A stretch of 64,000 nucleotides of DNA from Bacteroidales bacterium (GTDB lineage: Bacteria > Bacteroidota > Bacteroidia > Bacteroidales > UBA10428), in contig JAFGOZ010000221.1 in the NCBI GenBank assembly GCA_016926235.1, forward strand, positions 1 to 64,000, read 5' to 3'. Positions 28,191 through 37,308 of this stretch are shown here, piece by piece. Each line of letters starts with the position of its first letter. The stretch's first letter is position 1. Below the pieces are notes generated by a model. That model had not been told where the DNA came from. It saw nothing but the letters and a program-made list of their open reading frames with translations, and made no database searches. Position numbers and translations under genes: made by a program.

Positions 28191-28685
28191 TTAAAATCTG
28201 TACTTAAATGTTAAACCTGTATCCAGGAGATTCAGGCTGAAAAACTGTATGGTTGAAAATTGCATGTATGGCTTATAATTAATCCCAATAATAAAAGGGA
28301 GTTCCCTGATCCTGTATTCCAATCCGAGCAGCGCATCCACTCCTATAACAGGTGCTGCTGTTTTGCGGTCGATATGATAATTATTAAATAGAAAGTGATA
28401 GTTATCAATATAAACAAAGCCGGCATGGCCACCATATCCATATCCAAACCAAAGATTGTCAGAGAATTCAAAAAACGCAGGTCTGAAGAATTCTTTAAAA
28501 CCAGATATTTGTAAACCATTATCTTCAAAGCTTAGCATCCCTTCATAAGCTTCTTCATCTTCAATAAAGATCCTGTAGCATAATCCTGAACGGGTTCCGC
28601 CTGTAAGCCCAAAGTCACGGGTGTAGTTTTGAGCAAAACAATTTATCCCCGCTATCATTGAAATGATAAATCCCAATAATCTCAT
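28191..28685 (-). CDS. Small predicted outer-membrane barrel protein
   Basis: 164 residues with a signal peptide ending at NCFAQ, then Gly- and aromatic-rich beta segments (GLTGGTRSGLCYRIF, LWFGYGYGGHAGFVYIDNYHF, GLEYRI) and a final strand ending TFKYRF. The size suggests an eight-stranded barrel of the OmpA/OmpX class without a peptidoglycan-binding tail. It is part of the ECF operon, 27 bp after the GIN-domain lipoprotein gene. No specific function can be proposed. Confidence 0.65.
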   Translation of the reverse strand: MRLLGFIISMIAGINCFAQNYTRDFGLTGGTRSGLCYRIFIEDEEAYEGMLSFEDNGLQISGFKEFFRPAFFEFSDNLWFGYGYGGHAGFVYIDNYHFLFNNYHIDRKTAAPVIGVDALLGLEYRIRELPFIIGINYKPYMQFSTIQFFSLNLLDTGLTFKYRF

Positions 28686-28712
28686 ATTTAATGTCTTAAT
28701 TATCGTTTTTAA

Positions 28713-29444
28713 TTAGAATGGTAAAATTTGTCCAGATCCGGGTATATTATATTTGGTCCTTAAAGGACGTATTCTATAATATACTATACCACTTCCGGTC
28801 AGGTCAACTTCAAGATAATCCCATGCCCACACAATAACTTCACCTGATCCTCCAAGATCAACATAGCACGCATCAAGCTCCATATGGTAACCATTTATCC
28901 TGCCACTACCATCCAGGGTATAATCAGCTTCACCAGCCCGGCCTTCCAGCTCGATATCTCCAGAGCCAGTATGGGCAACAGTCAGCAGATCTGTCTGCAA
29001 TTCATAAGCTTCGATGCGTCCGGAGCCTTTTAGTGAAACCTCAAATCGTTCTCTATCCACATAATCGCACGTAAGCAGGCCTGAACCGCCAAGTTCAATA
29101 TAATCAACATCTGGTGTTATTATATTGATCATTATGGGACGGTCGCTTTTCAGGCACCTGTTATCATAGTTTTTTATGTACAGATCCTGACCCGAAACCT
29201 GTGTGACAATATAAGTCAACAGGTTTTCATCGGCTGTGACTTCAACTTCAGGAACCTGTATTGTGGTGTCAACCTCGATATACACTTCATAGTCACCTTC
29301 GGATATTACACCCATAAATATTCCTAAATTACGGGTTTCAGTTACCCTGTTGTCATTGCCTCTTATACATCTCCATTTTTCACATGATGTTGAAAGAACC
29401 ACTATGGCTGCTAAGAGAATATAGGTTGTAAGTCTGGCTTTCAT
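28713..29444 (-). CDS. Lipoprotein with DUF2807 (head GIN) beta-helix domain
   Basis: 243 residues. The signal peptide ends at STSC, giving a lipidated Cys21. The body repeats the G-S-G pattern expected of DUF2807 (LGGSGLL, LKGSGRIEA, HTGSGDIEL, LDGSGRI, LGGSGEV, LTGSGIV), a right-handed beta-helix of unknown ligand called the head GIN domain. Such proteins are common in Bacteroidota, often with envelope-stress genes. It lies in the ECF sigma operon between the DUF4097-like gene and two barrel genes. Confidence 0.85.
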   Translation of the reverse strand: MKARLTTYILLAAIVVLSTSCEKWRCIRGNDNRVTETRNLGIFMGVISEGDYEVYIEVDTTIQVPEVEVTADENLLTYIVTQVSGQDLYIKNYDNRCLKSDRPIMINIITPDVDYIELGGSGLLTCDYVDRERFEVSLKGSGRIEAYELQTDLLTVAHTGSGDIELEGRAGEADYTLDGSGRINGYHMELDACYVDLGGSGEVIVWAWDYLEVDLTGSGIVYYRIRPLRTKYNIPGSGQILPF

Positions 29445-29514
29445 ATCTTATTTTTTATTAATGACAATAATTGAATTTATTGGTTGCATATAAATTTACA
29501 AAAAATATACCTTT

Positions 29515-30618
29515 TTATTTTTGCATGATAGAAATATTACATTTTTTCATGGCCGAAAGCTTTATTTTTGAGGCAGTTTCAGCGGTTCCTATTTTCCCAA
29601 ATGTCATCATCTCTTTTGTTTCATCATTCACAATTTTTTCATTAATATCTGCATTTTCTGATGGCAATCTCAGATATACATCCGGAGTATGAGTTATGTC
29701 CAACTGATAGCTTGTACCACGCTGGAGAAAAATTTCAATATCCGTGTATTCAGAATTGATATTGATTAATGAAAAACCTTTGATAACATTTTGCAGGTAA
29801 AGTTCTCCATACTTGAGATTTAAGTTCAGGTCCTTATTCAGTTGCTGAGCCTGAATATCTGTAAAATAGGTTTCTCCAAGAATATTGTCCGCTTCACCAA
29901 TCACAAACTTATCACGTTTAGAGTTTATTTTCAGCATTTTAGCGTTGTCTACATTTATATTTGATGATTTACTTTCTACAATAATATTTTTTGCATCCCT
30001 CACCCTCACGTCAGCATATGATGCTTCTATTTTCCCTTCATTCAGGTAATTTATATTAACATCACCAAAAGCTATGCCAATATATGATTTACCCATCAGC
30101 TTATTGGCTTTTAAATCGCCATTTGAAAGAGCAATGGATACTTCTCCGTTCAAATCATCCATATAGATGTCACCATATTTATTACTTAAATTGAGTATTA
30201 CTTCTGCAGGAACTTTTATGGTGTAATCAATTACTACTTCATTTTCAGTTGGCAATAAAGATTCAGTTATGGTTTTAAGGTCTGAGAAGAAGGAGTTATA
30301 CTTATTATTATTAAAAACAGTGGTAGCATTAATAAAATATGCTGTTGCTGTAAAATCAAAGTCTACATTGTCTCTCAATTTTTTTAGCCGGGGGATGCTG
30401 TTTGTTTTGATATTTAATACAATATCAAATTTAACGGAATCTTTATCCCAGGGCATTACATGGACTCGTCCGTATTTATTGGAAACTTCAATTGTAGTTG
30501 ACTTGGAACAGTCAAACTCCTTGCTAATACGCCTCGTTTCAGTGTATTCCTGTGCTTCTATCAGGCCAGGACACAAGCTTAGGAATGCGATAATTGTCGC
30601 TATTTTCCTATATTTCAT
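29515..30618 (-). CDS. DUF4097-like exported beta-helix protein
   Basis: About 367 residues from ATG 30618, chosen because MKYRKIATIIAFLSLC gives a clean signal peptide ending near IEAQ; longer frames (30645) only add a polar stretch inside the previous gene. Repeated short strands with turns (LSNKYGDIYMDDLNGEVSIALSNGDLKANKL, LKYGELYLQNV) indicate a beta-helix like the putative adhesin family DUF4097. It overlaps the end of the anti-sigma gene by 11 bp, so the genes are coupled. A sensing or structural role at the envelope is inferred. Confidence 0.75.
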   Translation of the reverse strand: MKYRKIATIIAFLSLCPGLIEAQEYTETRRISKEFDCSKSTTIEVSNKYGRVHVMPWDKDSVKFDIVLNIKTNSIPRLKKLRDNVDFDFTATAYFINATTVFNNNKYNSFFSDLKTITESLLPTENEVVIDYTIKVPAEVILNLSNKYGDIYMDDLNGEVSIALSNGDLKANKLMGKSYIGIAFGDVNINYLNEGKIEASYADVRVRDAKNIIVESKSSNINVDNAKMLKINSKRDKFVIGEADNILGETYFTDIQAQQLNKDLNLNLKYGELYLQNVIKGFSLININSEYTDIEIFLQRGTSYQLDITHTPDVYLRLPSENADINEKIVNDETKEMMTFGKIGTAETASKIKLSAMKKCNISIMQK

Positions 30619-31174
30619 AACGATTGCTTGTTTCATAATCATCATTTTTTTCGTCGTTAAGTAACTCCATTTGCAGCTCTTCCAATATCTCCAATTTCAA
30701 ACGGTAGTTTTGTATCATCGCTTCAACAATTTCCTGGTTGGCAATGTTATCAAGAAGGTCTTTTTTCAGGTTATTATAAATACTATCTAATTCTGACAAA
30801 TCCTTCATGATGTCATCACTCAGTCCAGGATTGCTATCAAGCATGGGTTTAATTTCTTCAAGTTTAGAATTTACCTGCTTTGTATAATAAGCTTTTGCTT
30901 CAGCAAGTTCAGGTATTTTATCTACATAGTTTTCAAGTTCTGTACCCTGACGTTCGGTAACTTTGGTTTTATCACGACCAATAAAATCATGCGCAACATA
31001 CGAAAGCATGAAAATAACAACTACTGCTGCTGCTCTCCAAAGCACAGTTTTTAAGGAAAACTGTTTCTTTTTGTGCAGGTCCTTTTCAATCCTGTTCCAT
31101 ACATCCGGTGATGGATCGTACACATCGAACTCATCCCGGTTATCCAGTATGAATTTTTCTAGTTGATCGTTCAT
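30608..31174 (-). CDS. Predicted membrane anti-sigma factor
   Basis: 188 residues. The N-terminal 40 residues (LDNRDEFDVYDPSPDVWNRIEKDL) form the short sigma-binding region seen in Bacteroidota anti-sigma factors. One hydrophobic segment at about 46-64 follows, then a periplasmic helical region of about 120 residues. It overlaps the ECF sigma gene by 4 bp, the usual arrangement for sigma/anti-sigma pairs. The signal that releases the sigma factor is unknown. Confidence 0.8.
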   Translation of the reverse strand: MNDQLEKFILDNRDEFDVYDPSPDVWNRIEKDLHKKKQFSLKTVLWRAAAVVVIFMLSYVAHDFIGRDKTKVTERQGTELENYVDKIPELAEAKAYYTKQVNSKLEEIKPMLDSNPGLSDDIMKDLSELDSIYNNLKKDLLDNIANQEIVEAMIQNYRLKLEILEELQMELLNDEKNDDYETSNRYEI

Positions 31175-31722
31175 GATGCTTCATTTTTTAAAAAACTTCT
31201 AAGCTTTAGTTTCGCACGCGACAACTGTGACTTAGAAGTCGATTCTGTAATATTTAGTATCTGCGATATTTCCGAATGATCATATCCCTCCAATAAATAC
31301 AGTGATAGAATAACCCTGTATCCATCAGGTAGCTGTTCAATAGCTGCATGTACTTTTTTTACTTCCATCTCAATGCCTGTATAATCTACCTCTTCATTTA
31401 AAATATCCGGCGCCGGATTGTCCTCGGTAGATACCAGGTCGAGCTTCTTCTTCTTTAATGCGTTTATACAGCGGTTTATCATTATTCGTTTTAGCCAGGC
31501 TCCAAAGGCAGACTCGAAGCGAAAGCTGTCGAGCTTCATAAAGGCTTCTGTGAAGCCTTCCTGCAGCATGTCCTCAGCCTCCTCCCGGTTGTTCATCATC
31601 CGCATGCAAATGTTGAACATAGCCCGTGAGTACAGCTTATAAAGCTGATACTGTGCCTTTGAGTTGCCTGCTCTACTCAACTCAATGATCTCTCGATGTA
31701 TTTCCTGGTATTCTACCTGCAA
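31171..31722 (-). CDS. ECF RNA polymerase sigma factor (sigma-70 family)
   Basis: 183 residues. Region 2 (about 25-90) includes MMNNREEAEDMLQEGFTEAFMKLDSF and the -10-recognition stretch FGAWLKRIMINRCINALKK. Region 4 (about 125-178) has IEQLPDGYRVILSLYLLEGYDHSEISQIL and a helix-turn-helix with SKSQLSRAKLKL. It heads a minus-strand operon with its anti-sigma factor and four envelope proteins, so it likely controls them. The 226-bp spacer to the divergent M1 peptidase gene holds the promoter, but I found no convincing consensus for it. Confidence 0.92.
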   Translation of the reverse strand: MQVEYQEIHREIIELSRAGNSKAQYQLYKLYSRAMFNICMRMMNNREEAEDMLQEGFTEAFMKLDSFRFESAFGAWLKRIMINRCINALKKKKLDLVSTEDNPAPDILNEEVDYTGIEMEVKKVHAAIEQLPDGYRVILSLYLLEGYDHSEISQILNITESTSKSQLSRAKLKLRSFLKNEAS

Positions 31723-31862
31723 TTTTCAACCTGTTTTCATTAATAATGACAAGAAGATATTTTTGGGGTTGCATGATAAGTGTGGGAAATTTACAAATTT
31801 TTTATAAATGATATGGAGAAATAATGTAACAATCAGATTTTCAGCATGAAATATTTTAAATT

Positions 31863-31899
31863 ATTTTGTATACAGATAGAAAAAAAATATGTAGGTTTG
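31863..31899 (+). promoter_or_regulatory. Candidate housekeeping promoter of the M1 peptidase gene
   Basis: TTTTG at 31863-31867 and TAGGTTTG (TAnnTTTG) at 31892-31899 are 24 bp apart, near the upper end of normal spacing for Bacteroidota promoters. They precede ATG 31949 by about 50 bp. Confidence 0.45.
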
Positions 31900-31948
31900 T
31901 TTTTTGCACTCTCTATATATGAAACGTTGAATTATAAATATTAATAGT

Positions 31949-34900
31949 ATGAAATTAAAATTTATTTATATCATAAGCTTGATTATCATCTTACCCACAA
32001 GCGCTCAGAAACCCTATTTTCAGCAAGAAGTAAATTATAAAATTCAGGTGTCACTTGATGACTGTAAGCATTTTCTACACGCGTATGAAACCATTGAATA
32101 TACAAATAACTCTCCTGACGAATTGTTTTATTTGTATTTTCATTTATGGCCCAATGGGTATAAAAATAATGAGACGGCATTTGCCAAACAGAAATTTAAT
32201 GATGGAAGTACCAAGTTTTATAATGCCAAGGATAAGGACAGGGGATATATTGATTCCCTGGAATTCAAAATAGATAATAAAGATGTAAAGTGGGAATATG
32301 ACCCTGTAAATATAGATATTTGTAAAATACTATTAAATGAGCCACTTAAGCCCGGTGCTACAATAACTATCTCTACACCATTCAGAGTAAAAATACCAGG
32401 AGATTTTTCACGGATGGGGCATGTTGGACAATCTTATCAGATAACCCAATGGTATCCAAAGCCGGCTGTATATGATCGTGACGGCTGGCATGCAATGCCC
32501 TATCTTGATTTGGGCGAGTTTTATTCGGAATATGGTTCATTTGATGTGGAGATTACACTACCTGCAAATTATGTAGTGGGTGCTACCGGAAATCTTCAGA
32601 ATGCAGAAGAGCGAGAATGGCTGGATAAAAAAGCTGATGAAACCCTGGCTAAAGAGGTATTTGAGTCAGATTCATTAGTTGCGCCTGTTTCAGCAAGTGT
32701 AACTAAAACATTGCGATATACAGAAAGGAATATTCATGATTTTGCATGGTTTGCAGATAAACGTTACAATGTTCTAAAAGACTCATTGATACTACCAAGC
32801 GGGAAAAAAGTCACTACGTGGGTTATGTTTACAAAAAAGAATGCACAGCATTGGTTAAAAGCAAATATCTATATTAAAGATGCTATTCGTTATTATTCAG
32901 CCTGGTATGGTGAGTACGCTTATAATAATTGTACAGCTGTACAAGGAGCTATTTCAGCGGGAGGAGCTATGGAATATCCTACTATAACGGTTGTAGGAGA
33001 GGATTATTCGGATTTAGTACTCGAATCTGCTGTAATGCACGAAGTTGGCCATAACTGGTTTTATGGTATGCTGGGATTTAATGAGCGAGATTATCCTTAT
33101 CTCGATGAAGGTTTTAATACGTTCAGTGAGATTCGCTATATGCACACAAAGTATGGAGATAAAAATAATTTGTATGAAATGTTGATGCCAGAGAAGATTG
33201 CGAAAATATTTAATGTTGAGGATTTTTCCTATTTTTTCTATCATGATATTACAGCCTTACTGGCTCAGCGTTTTAATATGGATCAACCAATTATGACACC
33301 AAGTATCAATTTTGATATGTTGAATTACGGAAGTGTAATTTACAGTAAGGCAGGTATTTCCTATTACTATTTACTTCATGTTTTAGGCGAAACGAAGTTT
33401 AACGGGATAATGCATTCATTTTTTGAAGAATGGAAATTCAAGCATCCACAACCTGCTGATTTTCAGAAAGCTTTTGAGTCAGCTACAGATATGGACCTTT
33501 CCTGGTTTTTTAATGATTTGTTAACCACTACAAAGAGATTGGACTATAAGGTTGTACGTAAAAAAGGGGATAAGGTACGGGTAAAAAATGTGGGTGATAT
33601 TGCGTCGCCTGTATCTATAAAAGGATTCGAAAATGATAGTGTTATTGCATATGATGTAATTGAGCCGGGTTTTAATAAGTCAAAGTGGATAAATGTACCC
33701 AATGATGATGTTGACCACTTAATTATCAATCATTTGGAGTTTCCTGAATACAACAGGAAGAACAATTATTTAAAAACAAATGGTCTCTTTAAGCAAATAG
33801 AGCCTCTTGAAATATATCCTTTCCAAATTGTTGAAAAACCATACAAGACCCAGTTGGGGGTATTACCTTCTTTAGGGTGGAATTATTATAACCAGTTTAT
33901 GCTGGGTGCATTATTGTACAATCCGAAAATACCTATGCAGAAGGTGGATTATATTTTTATTCCTATGTATGGTTTTGGTAATAAAAACCTTGCGGGACAA
34001 GGTCGCATGATACTTCATACATTTATGTTAGATAAAGCTTTTGAACGAATTGATTTTTCCGTTTCAGGACTTCAATATGCATACGATAATGATAAGGATG
34101 CAAACTTTAATAAAGTAAAAGGAGGAATTGATTTCTATATTCGCAAAGGATATAGCTTAAGTCCTGTTCGCCAGATTGTTTCCTTATCTTTTGTTCAATT
34201 AACCAGTGTTGATACTTTAGCATCAGGCTTTACTACATCGAATAACTATTTCATTAATGGAGAATATACGTTGGCGAATAAAAGAAAATTTAATTATTAT
34301 GATATTGCCCTGAGAAGTGAATACACTGATGACCAGTTTAAGGCCAATCTGGAATTGAACTATACCTTACGAATTCCCGGGTATGATGATGATGCCATTT
34401 TCATCAGAGGTTTTGCAGGTTATTTGTATCATACAAAGGATAAAAAATATTGGGCATATAACATAAGTGGGGTAGATGGATACAGTGACTATCAATATGA
34501 TGACATTTACCTTGGTCGTTTCGAAATGTTTGGAGTGGATGGGGCCAACCAGTTTCTTTCTCAGCAGTTTATAGAGAAAGATGGAGGATTTTGTGCATAT
34601 TCACCTTTAATGGCAGATGAGTGGCTGGTTACTTTAAATACAAAAATAAAGTTAAAAAATCCTTTCAAAGATACTGAAGTATCCAAAACGCTGGCTTATA
34701 TATATAGTAATGTTGGCACCTATAGCAATGCGGGTAATACCAGTATTTATTTTGATGCAGACAAGGAAGTGAAAACAGTTTCGATACCGTATGATATTGG
34801 GCTGGATTTATCTTTGTTTTCAGGCATAATTGATATATATTTCCCGATTGTCATGTCAAACGATATCCAGAAAGGATTGGATTATTATACGGATAATTAT

Positions 34901-34972
34901 TTTCAGACCATTCGTTATTCCGTTAACCTGGATTTTGAAATACATAAGTTGCGCGAAATTATACGGGAGTAA
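31949..34972 (+). CDS. M1 family metallopeptidase with long C-terminal region
   Basis: 1007 residues. After a signal peptide (ending near TSAQ) comes the M1 N-terminal beta domain and a catalytic domain with the substrate-binding GGAMEYP loop and the zinc site HEVGH (364-368) plus Glu387, the exact HExxH-x18-E spacing. The catalytic Tyr region SVIYSKAGISYYYL follows. After about residue 600 the remainder is rich in beta strands with outer-membrane-barrel character (LGALLYNPKIPMQKVDYIFIPMYGFG), as in several Bacteroidota M1 peptidases. It likely trims N-terminal residues from extracytoplasmic peptides. It is divergent from the ECF operon. Confidence 0.9.
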   Translation: MKLKFIYIISLIIILPTSAQKPYFQQEVNYKIQVSLDDCKHFLHAYETIEYTNNSPDELFYLYFHLWPNGYKNNETAFAKQKFNDGSTKFYNAKDKDRGYIDSLEFKIDNKDVKWEYDPVNIDICKILLNEPLKPGATITISTPFRVKIPGDFSRMGHVGQSYQITQWYPKPAVYDRDGWHAMPYLDLGEFYSEYGSFDVEITLPANYVVGATGNLQNAEEREWLDKKADETLAKEVFESDSLVAPVSASVTKTLRYTERNIHDFAWFADKRYNVLKDSLILPSGKKVTTWVMFTKKNAQHWLKANIYIKDAIRYYSAWYGEYAYNNCTAVQGAISAGGAMEYPTITVVGEDYSDLVLESAVMHEVGHNWFYGMLGFNERDYPYLDEGFNTFSEIRYMHTKYGDKNNLYEMLMPEKIAKIFNVEDFSYFFYHDITALLAQRFNMDQPIMTPSINFDMLNYGSVIYSKAGISYYYLLHVLGETKFNGIMHSFFEEWKFKHPQPADFQKAFESATDMDLSWFFNDLLTTTKRLDYKVVRKKGDKVRVKNVGDIASPVSIKGFENDSVIAYDVIEPGFNKSKWINVPNDDVDHLIINHLEFPEYNRKNNYLKTNGLFKQIEPLEIYPFQIVEKPYKTQLGVLPSLGWNYYNQFMLGALLYNPKIPMQKVDYIFIPMYGFGNKNLAGQGRMILHTFMLDKAFERIDFSVSGLQYAYDNDKDANFNKVKGGIDFYIRKGYSLSPVRQIVSLSFVQLTSVDTLASGFTTSNNYFINGEYTLANKRKFNYYDIALRSEYTDDQFKANLELNYTLRIPGYDDDAIFIRGFAGYLYHTKDKKYWAYNISGVDGYSDYQYDDIYLGRFEMFGVDGANQFLSQQFIEKDGGFCAYSPLMADEWLVTLNTKIKLKNPFKDTEVSKTLAYIYSNVGTYSNAGNTSIYFDADKEVKTVSIPYDIGLDLSLFSGIIDIYFPIVMSNDIQKGLDYYTDNYFQTIRYSVNLDFEIHKLREIIRE

Positions 34973-35087
34973 ATTATTCCTTTTGTATTTTTGGTATTTG
35001 GTTTATGGAATTTTTATTTTTCTGCATCCAATTATTGAATGTATAATTCAATTGTTGTAACTTAAATAAAAAAACGGAGGCAAAGCC

Positions 35088-36731
35088 ATGAAAACAATTA
35101 ATAAACAATTTTTGTATATAACCGGTTTGGTTATTATTCTTTTTATCATAGACGGATGCAAATCATGTGGTCCGGGAGCTGTAAAAAATGCCAGAGATGA
35201 AAGTAAAAACTTTGCTGTCATGGAAGAAGTTGAAGATGGGTTTATGGCAATGGAGAAGGCTGCAGAACCTATGATGGACATTCCGGTGGATGGAGATGTT
35301 CAGCCTATAGAGCATAACACAGAAGAATACGACAGAATTTATGAGAATCCCTTCAAAGATGCAAAGCAAAATCCACTGTCAACTTTCTCTATCGACGTGG
35401 ATAATGCATCATATAGTAATGTAAGGCGTTATTTAACTGGTAACCAGTTGCCACCGCCCGATGCAGTGCGTATTGAAGAGATGATAAACTATTTTACCTA
35501 TGATTATCCTGACCCTGCCGGTGAACATCCTTTTTCAATAATTACAGAGGTGTCAGAAAGTCCATGGAATAGTGAGAATAAATTAGTACATATCGGCATT
35601 CAGGGTAAAAAACTCAACTATGAGGATTTAAAACCATGCAACCTGGTATTTCTTGTTGATGCATCCGGCTCAATGGAAGATGAAAATAAATTGCCATTGC
35701 TTAAGAAGGGCTTAAAAATGTTGATTGAAAACTTATCATCAAAAGACAGGATTGCAATTGTTGCGTATGCTGGGGCTGCTGGCCTGGTGCTTCCATCCAC
35801 AGAAGCCACTAATGAGAATAAAATTACAAAAGCCCTTGAGAGTCTTACTGCAGGTGGCTCAACAGCAGGTGGTGAAGGTATTGAACTGGCATATAAGGTT
35901 GCAAAAGAAAACTTAATAGAAAATGGCAATAATCGTGTAATCCTATGTACAGATGGGGATTTCAATGTTGGTACATCTTCAACAGGAGATTTGGTAAGAA
36001 TGATCGAGGAGAAAAGGAAGGATGGCATATACCTTACTATTTGTGGATTTGGAATGGGCAACTACAAAGACAACCGTATGGAGCAGATAAGTAATGCCGG
36101 GAATGGCAATTATTTTTATATTGATAATATTAAGGAAGCACAGAAAGTGTTTGTAAAAGAAATGCGTGCCAACCTGTTTACCATAGCTAAAGATGTTAAA
36201 ATACAAATAGAATTTAATCCTGCAATTGTAAAAGCATATAGGTTAATTGGTTACGAAAACCGTGTCATGGCAAATGAAGATTTTGAAGATGATACCAAGG
36301 ATGCTGGTGAATTGGGTGCAGGCCATACTGTAACTGCCTTATATGAAATAATTCCTGTTGGTTCGTCTCAAAAAGTTCCCACAACGGGTGATTTGAAATA
36401 CCAGGATACAAAATTGAATGATAATGCAGCATCATCGGGAGAAATGATGACTGTGAAATTCAGGTATAAGCCTATCAAGTCTGATGAGAGCATTTTAATT
36501 GAACAACCTATCCCAGATAAATCGGAAAAACTGGAAGCCAGCTCTGATAATTTCAGGTTTTCTGCTGCAGTAGCAGGATTTGGAATGTTATTAAGAGGTT
36601 CGGAATTTAAAGGAGATGCTACTTACGATATGGTACTGAATCTTGCCAAAGGTTCTAAAGGGAAAGATGAGGAAGGCTACAGAACGGAGCTTGTTAACTT
36701 AATTGAAACAGCCTCTTTATTATCGAAGTAA
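35088..36731 (+). CDS. von Willebrand factor A domain lipoprotein (YfbK-like)
   Basis: 547 residues. The signal peptide ends IIDGC, giving a predicted lipoprotein. A vWF_A N-terminal region (about 85-160: NPLSTFSIDVDNASYSNVRRYL) precedes the vWA domain with MIDAS residues D191-x-S193-x-S195 (DASGS) and LCTDGDFNVG, then a C-terminal DUF3520 region. Homologues such as E. coli YfbK have unknown roles; the domain suggests metal-dependent protein binding at the envelope. A good Shine-Dalgarno (ggagg) precedes the ATG, which is unusual for this phylum. Confidence 0.88.
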   Translation: MKTINKQFLYITGLVIILFIIDGCKSCGPGAVKNARDESKNFAVMEEVEDGFMAMEKAAEPMMDIPVDGDVQPIEHNTEEYDRIYENPFKDAKQNPLSTFSIDVDNASYSNVRRYLTGNQLPPPDAVRIEEMINYFTYDYPDPAGEHPFSIITEVSESPWNSENKLVHIGIQGKKLNYEDLKPCNLVFLVDASGSMEDENKLPLLKKGLKMLIENLSSKDRIAIVAYAGAAGLVLPSTEATNENKITKALESLTAGGSTAGGEGIELAYKVAKENLIENGNNRVILCTDGDFNVGTSSTGDLVRMIEEKRKDGIYLTICGFGMGNYKDNRMEQISNAGNGNYFYIDNIKEAQKVFVKEMRANLFTIAKDVKIQIEFNPAIVKAYRLIGYENRVMANEDFEDDTKDAGELGAGHTVTALYEIIPVGSSQKVPTTGDLKYQDTKLNDNAASSGEMMTVKFRYKPIKSDESILIEQPIPDKSEKLEASSDNFRFSAAVAGFGMLLRGSEFKGDATYDMVLNLAKGSKGKDEEGYRTELVNLIETASLLSK

Positions 36732-36762
36732 GACGATTGCTCACTTTTATTTTGTTGGTTTT

Positions 36763-36813
36763 AGTGCTTTAGTGACTTAGTGGCATTTTTTGCCGCCAAA
36801 ACTCTAAAGCACT
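36763..36813. repeat. Inverted repeat in intergenic spacer
   Basis: agtgctttag (36763-36772) and ctaaagcact (36804-36813) are perfect 10-bp arms. Between them lies a smaller tggca/tgcc pair around a run of T. It starts 32 bp after the vWA stop codon and could act as a terminator-like hairpin, or be a remnant of a dispersed element. Confidence 0.6.
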
Positions 36814-36961
36814 TAATTACATTAAACATCAGATTAATTACTATTAGCATGTTACTTTCCCGTCACTTGTCATGCATCTCTCGTAAAACGAAGAATTCCT
36901 GAAAATATAACAAATATCTAATGATAAAACAAAAAGGTTAATCCTAACTTAATTAATCTCA

Positions 36962-37036
36962 TTGCGCCTTGCGCCTTTTATTGTTCAGGAGGGTAGCAGA
37001 TGTTCTGAACAATAAGATAGGCGCAAGAAGCGCAAG
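36962..37036. repeat. Large imperfect palindrome with nested arms
   Basis: Inner arms ttattgttcag (36978-36988) and ctgaacaataa (37005-37015) are perfect. The outer arms ttgcgccttgcgcct (36962-36976) and aggcgcaagaagcgcaag (37019-37036) pair with a 2-base bulge. The GC-rich gcgcc words stand out from the AT-rich background. It looks like a small non-coding mobile or REP-like element between the vWA gene and the galactose operon. Confidence 0.65.
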
Positions 37037-37072
37037 AGACCAAATCAACAACCCATTGTCGAAAAGTTATTT

Positions 37073-37291
37073 TTATTGTTTTTTATTCTCTTTATTTTTT
37101 TTTGTCCTTCTTGAAAACAAGAGCATTAATCCGCCAAATACGATCATAAATATGCCTGACCAAAGGTTTACGTTTATGTTAAACGATTTGACATAAATGG
37201 TGGTATTTGACATGGAGAAAAGTCCATACACAGTCAGCAATACACCCAGTATGCTAAACATTAATCCGATTGGAATTTTTATATCAATCAT
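37073..37291 (-). CDS. Small two-helix membrane protein of the galactose operon
   Basis: 72 residues with two hydrophobic segments (GLMFSILGVLLTVYGLF and WSGIFMIVFGGLMLLF) and a basic, polar C-terminus. It follows the SSS symporter gene by 17 bp on the same strand and closes the galactose operon. I recall similar small proteins beside sugar symporters in Bacteroidota, but no function is known to me. An accessory role for the symporter is a guess. Confidence 0.7.
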   Translation of the reverse strand: MIDIKIPIGLMFSILGVLLTVYGLFSMSNTTIYVKSFNINVNLWSGIFMIVFGGLMLLFSRRTKKNKENKKQ

Positions 37292-37308
37292 AATTTCTTA
37301 TTTATTTT

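Noticed and set aside
35618..36061. A 147-codon open frame on the minus strand
   Set aside because: It lies wholly inside the vWA lipoprotein gene, whose frame has clear motifs. The antisense product is Ser/Pro-rich without any domain, so it is a shadow frame.
36969..37196. A 75-codon plus-strand frame across the large palindrome
   Set aside because: It overlaps the small membrane protein gene of the galactose operon on the opposite strand and starts inside the repeat, so coding is unlikely.
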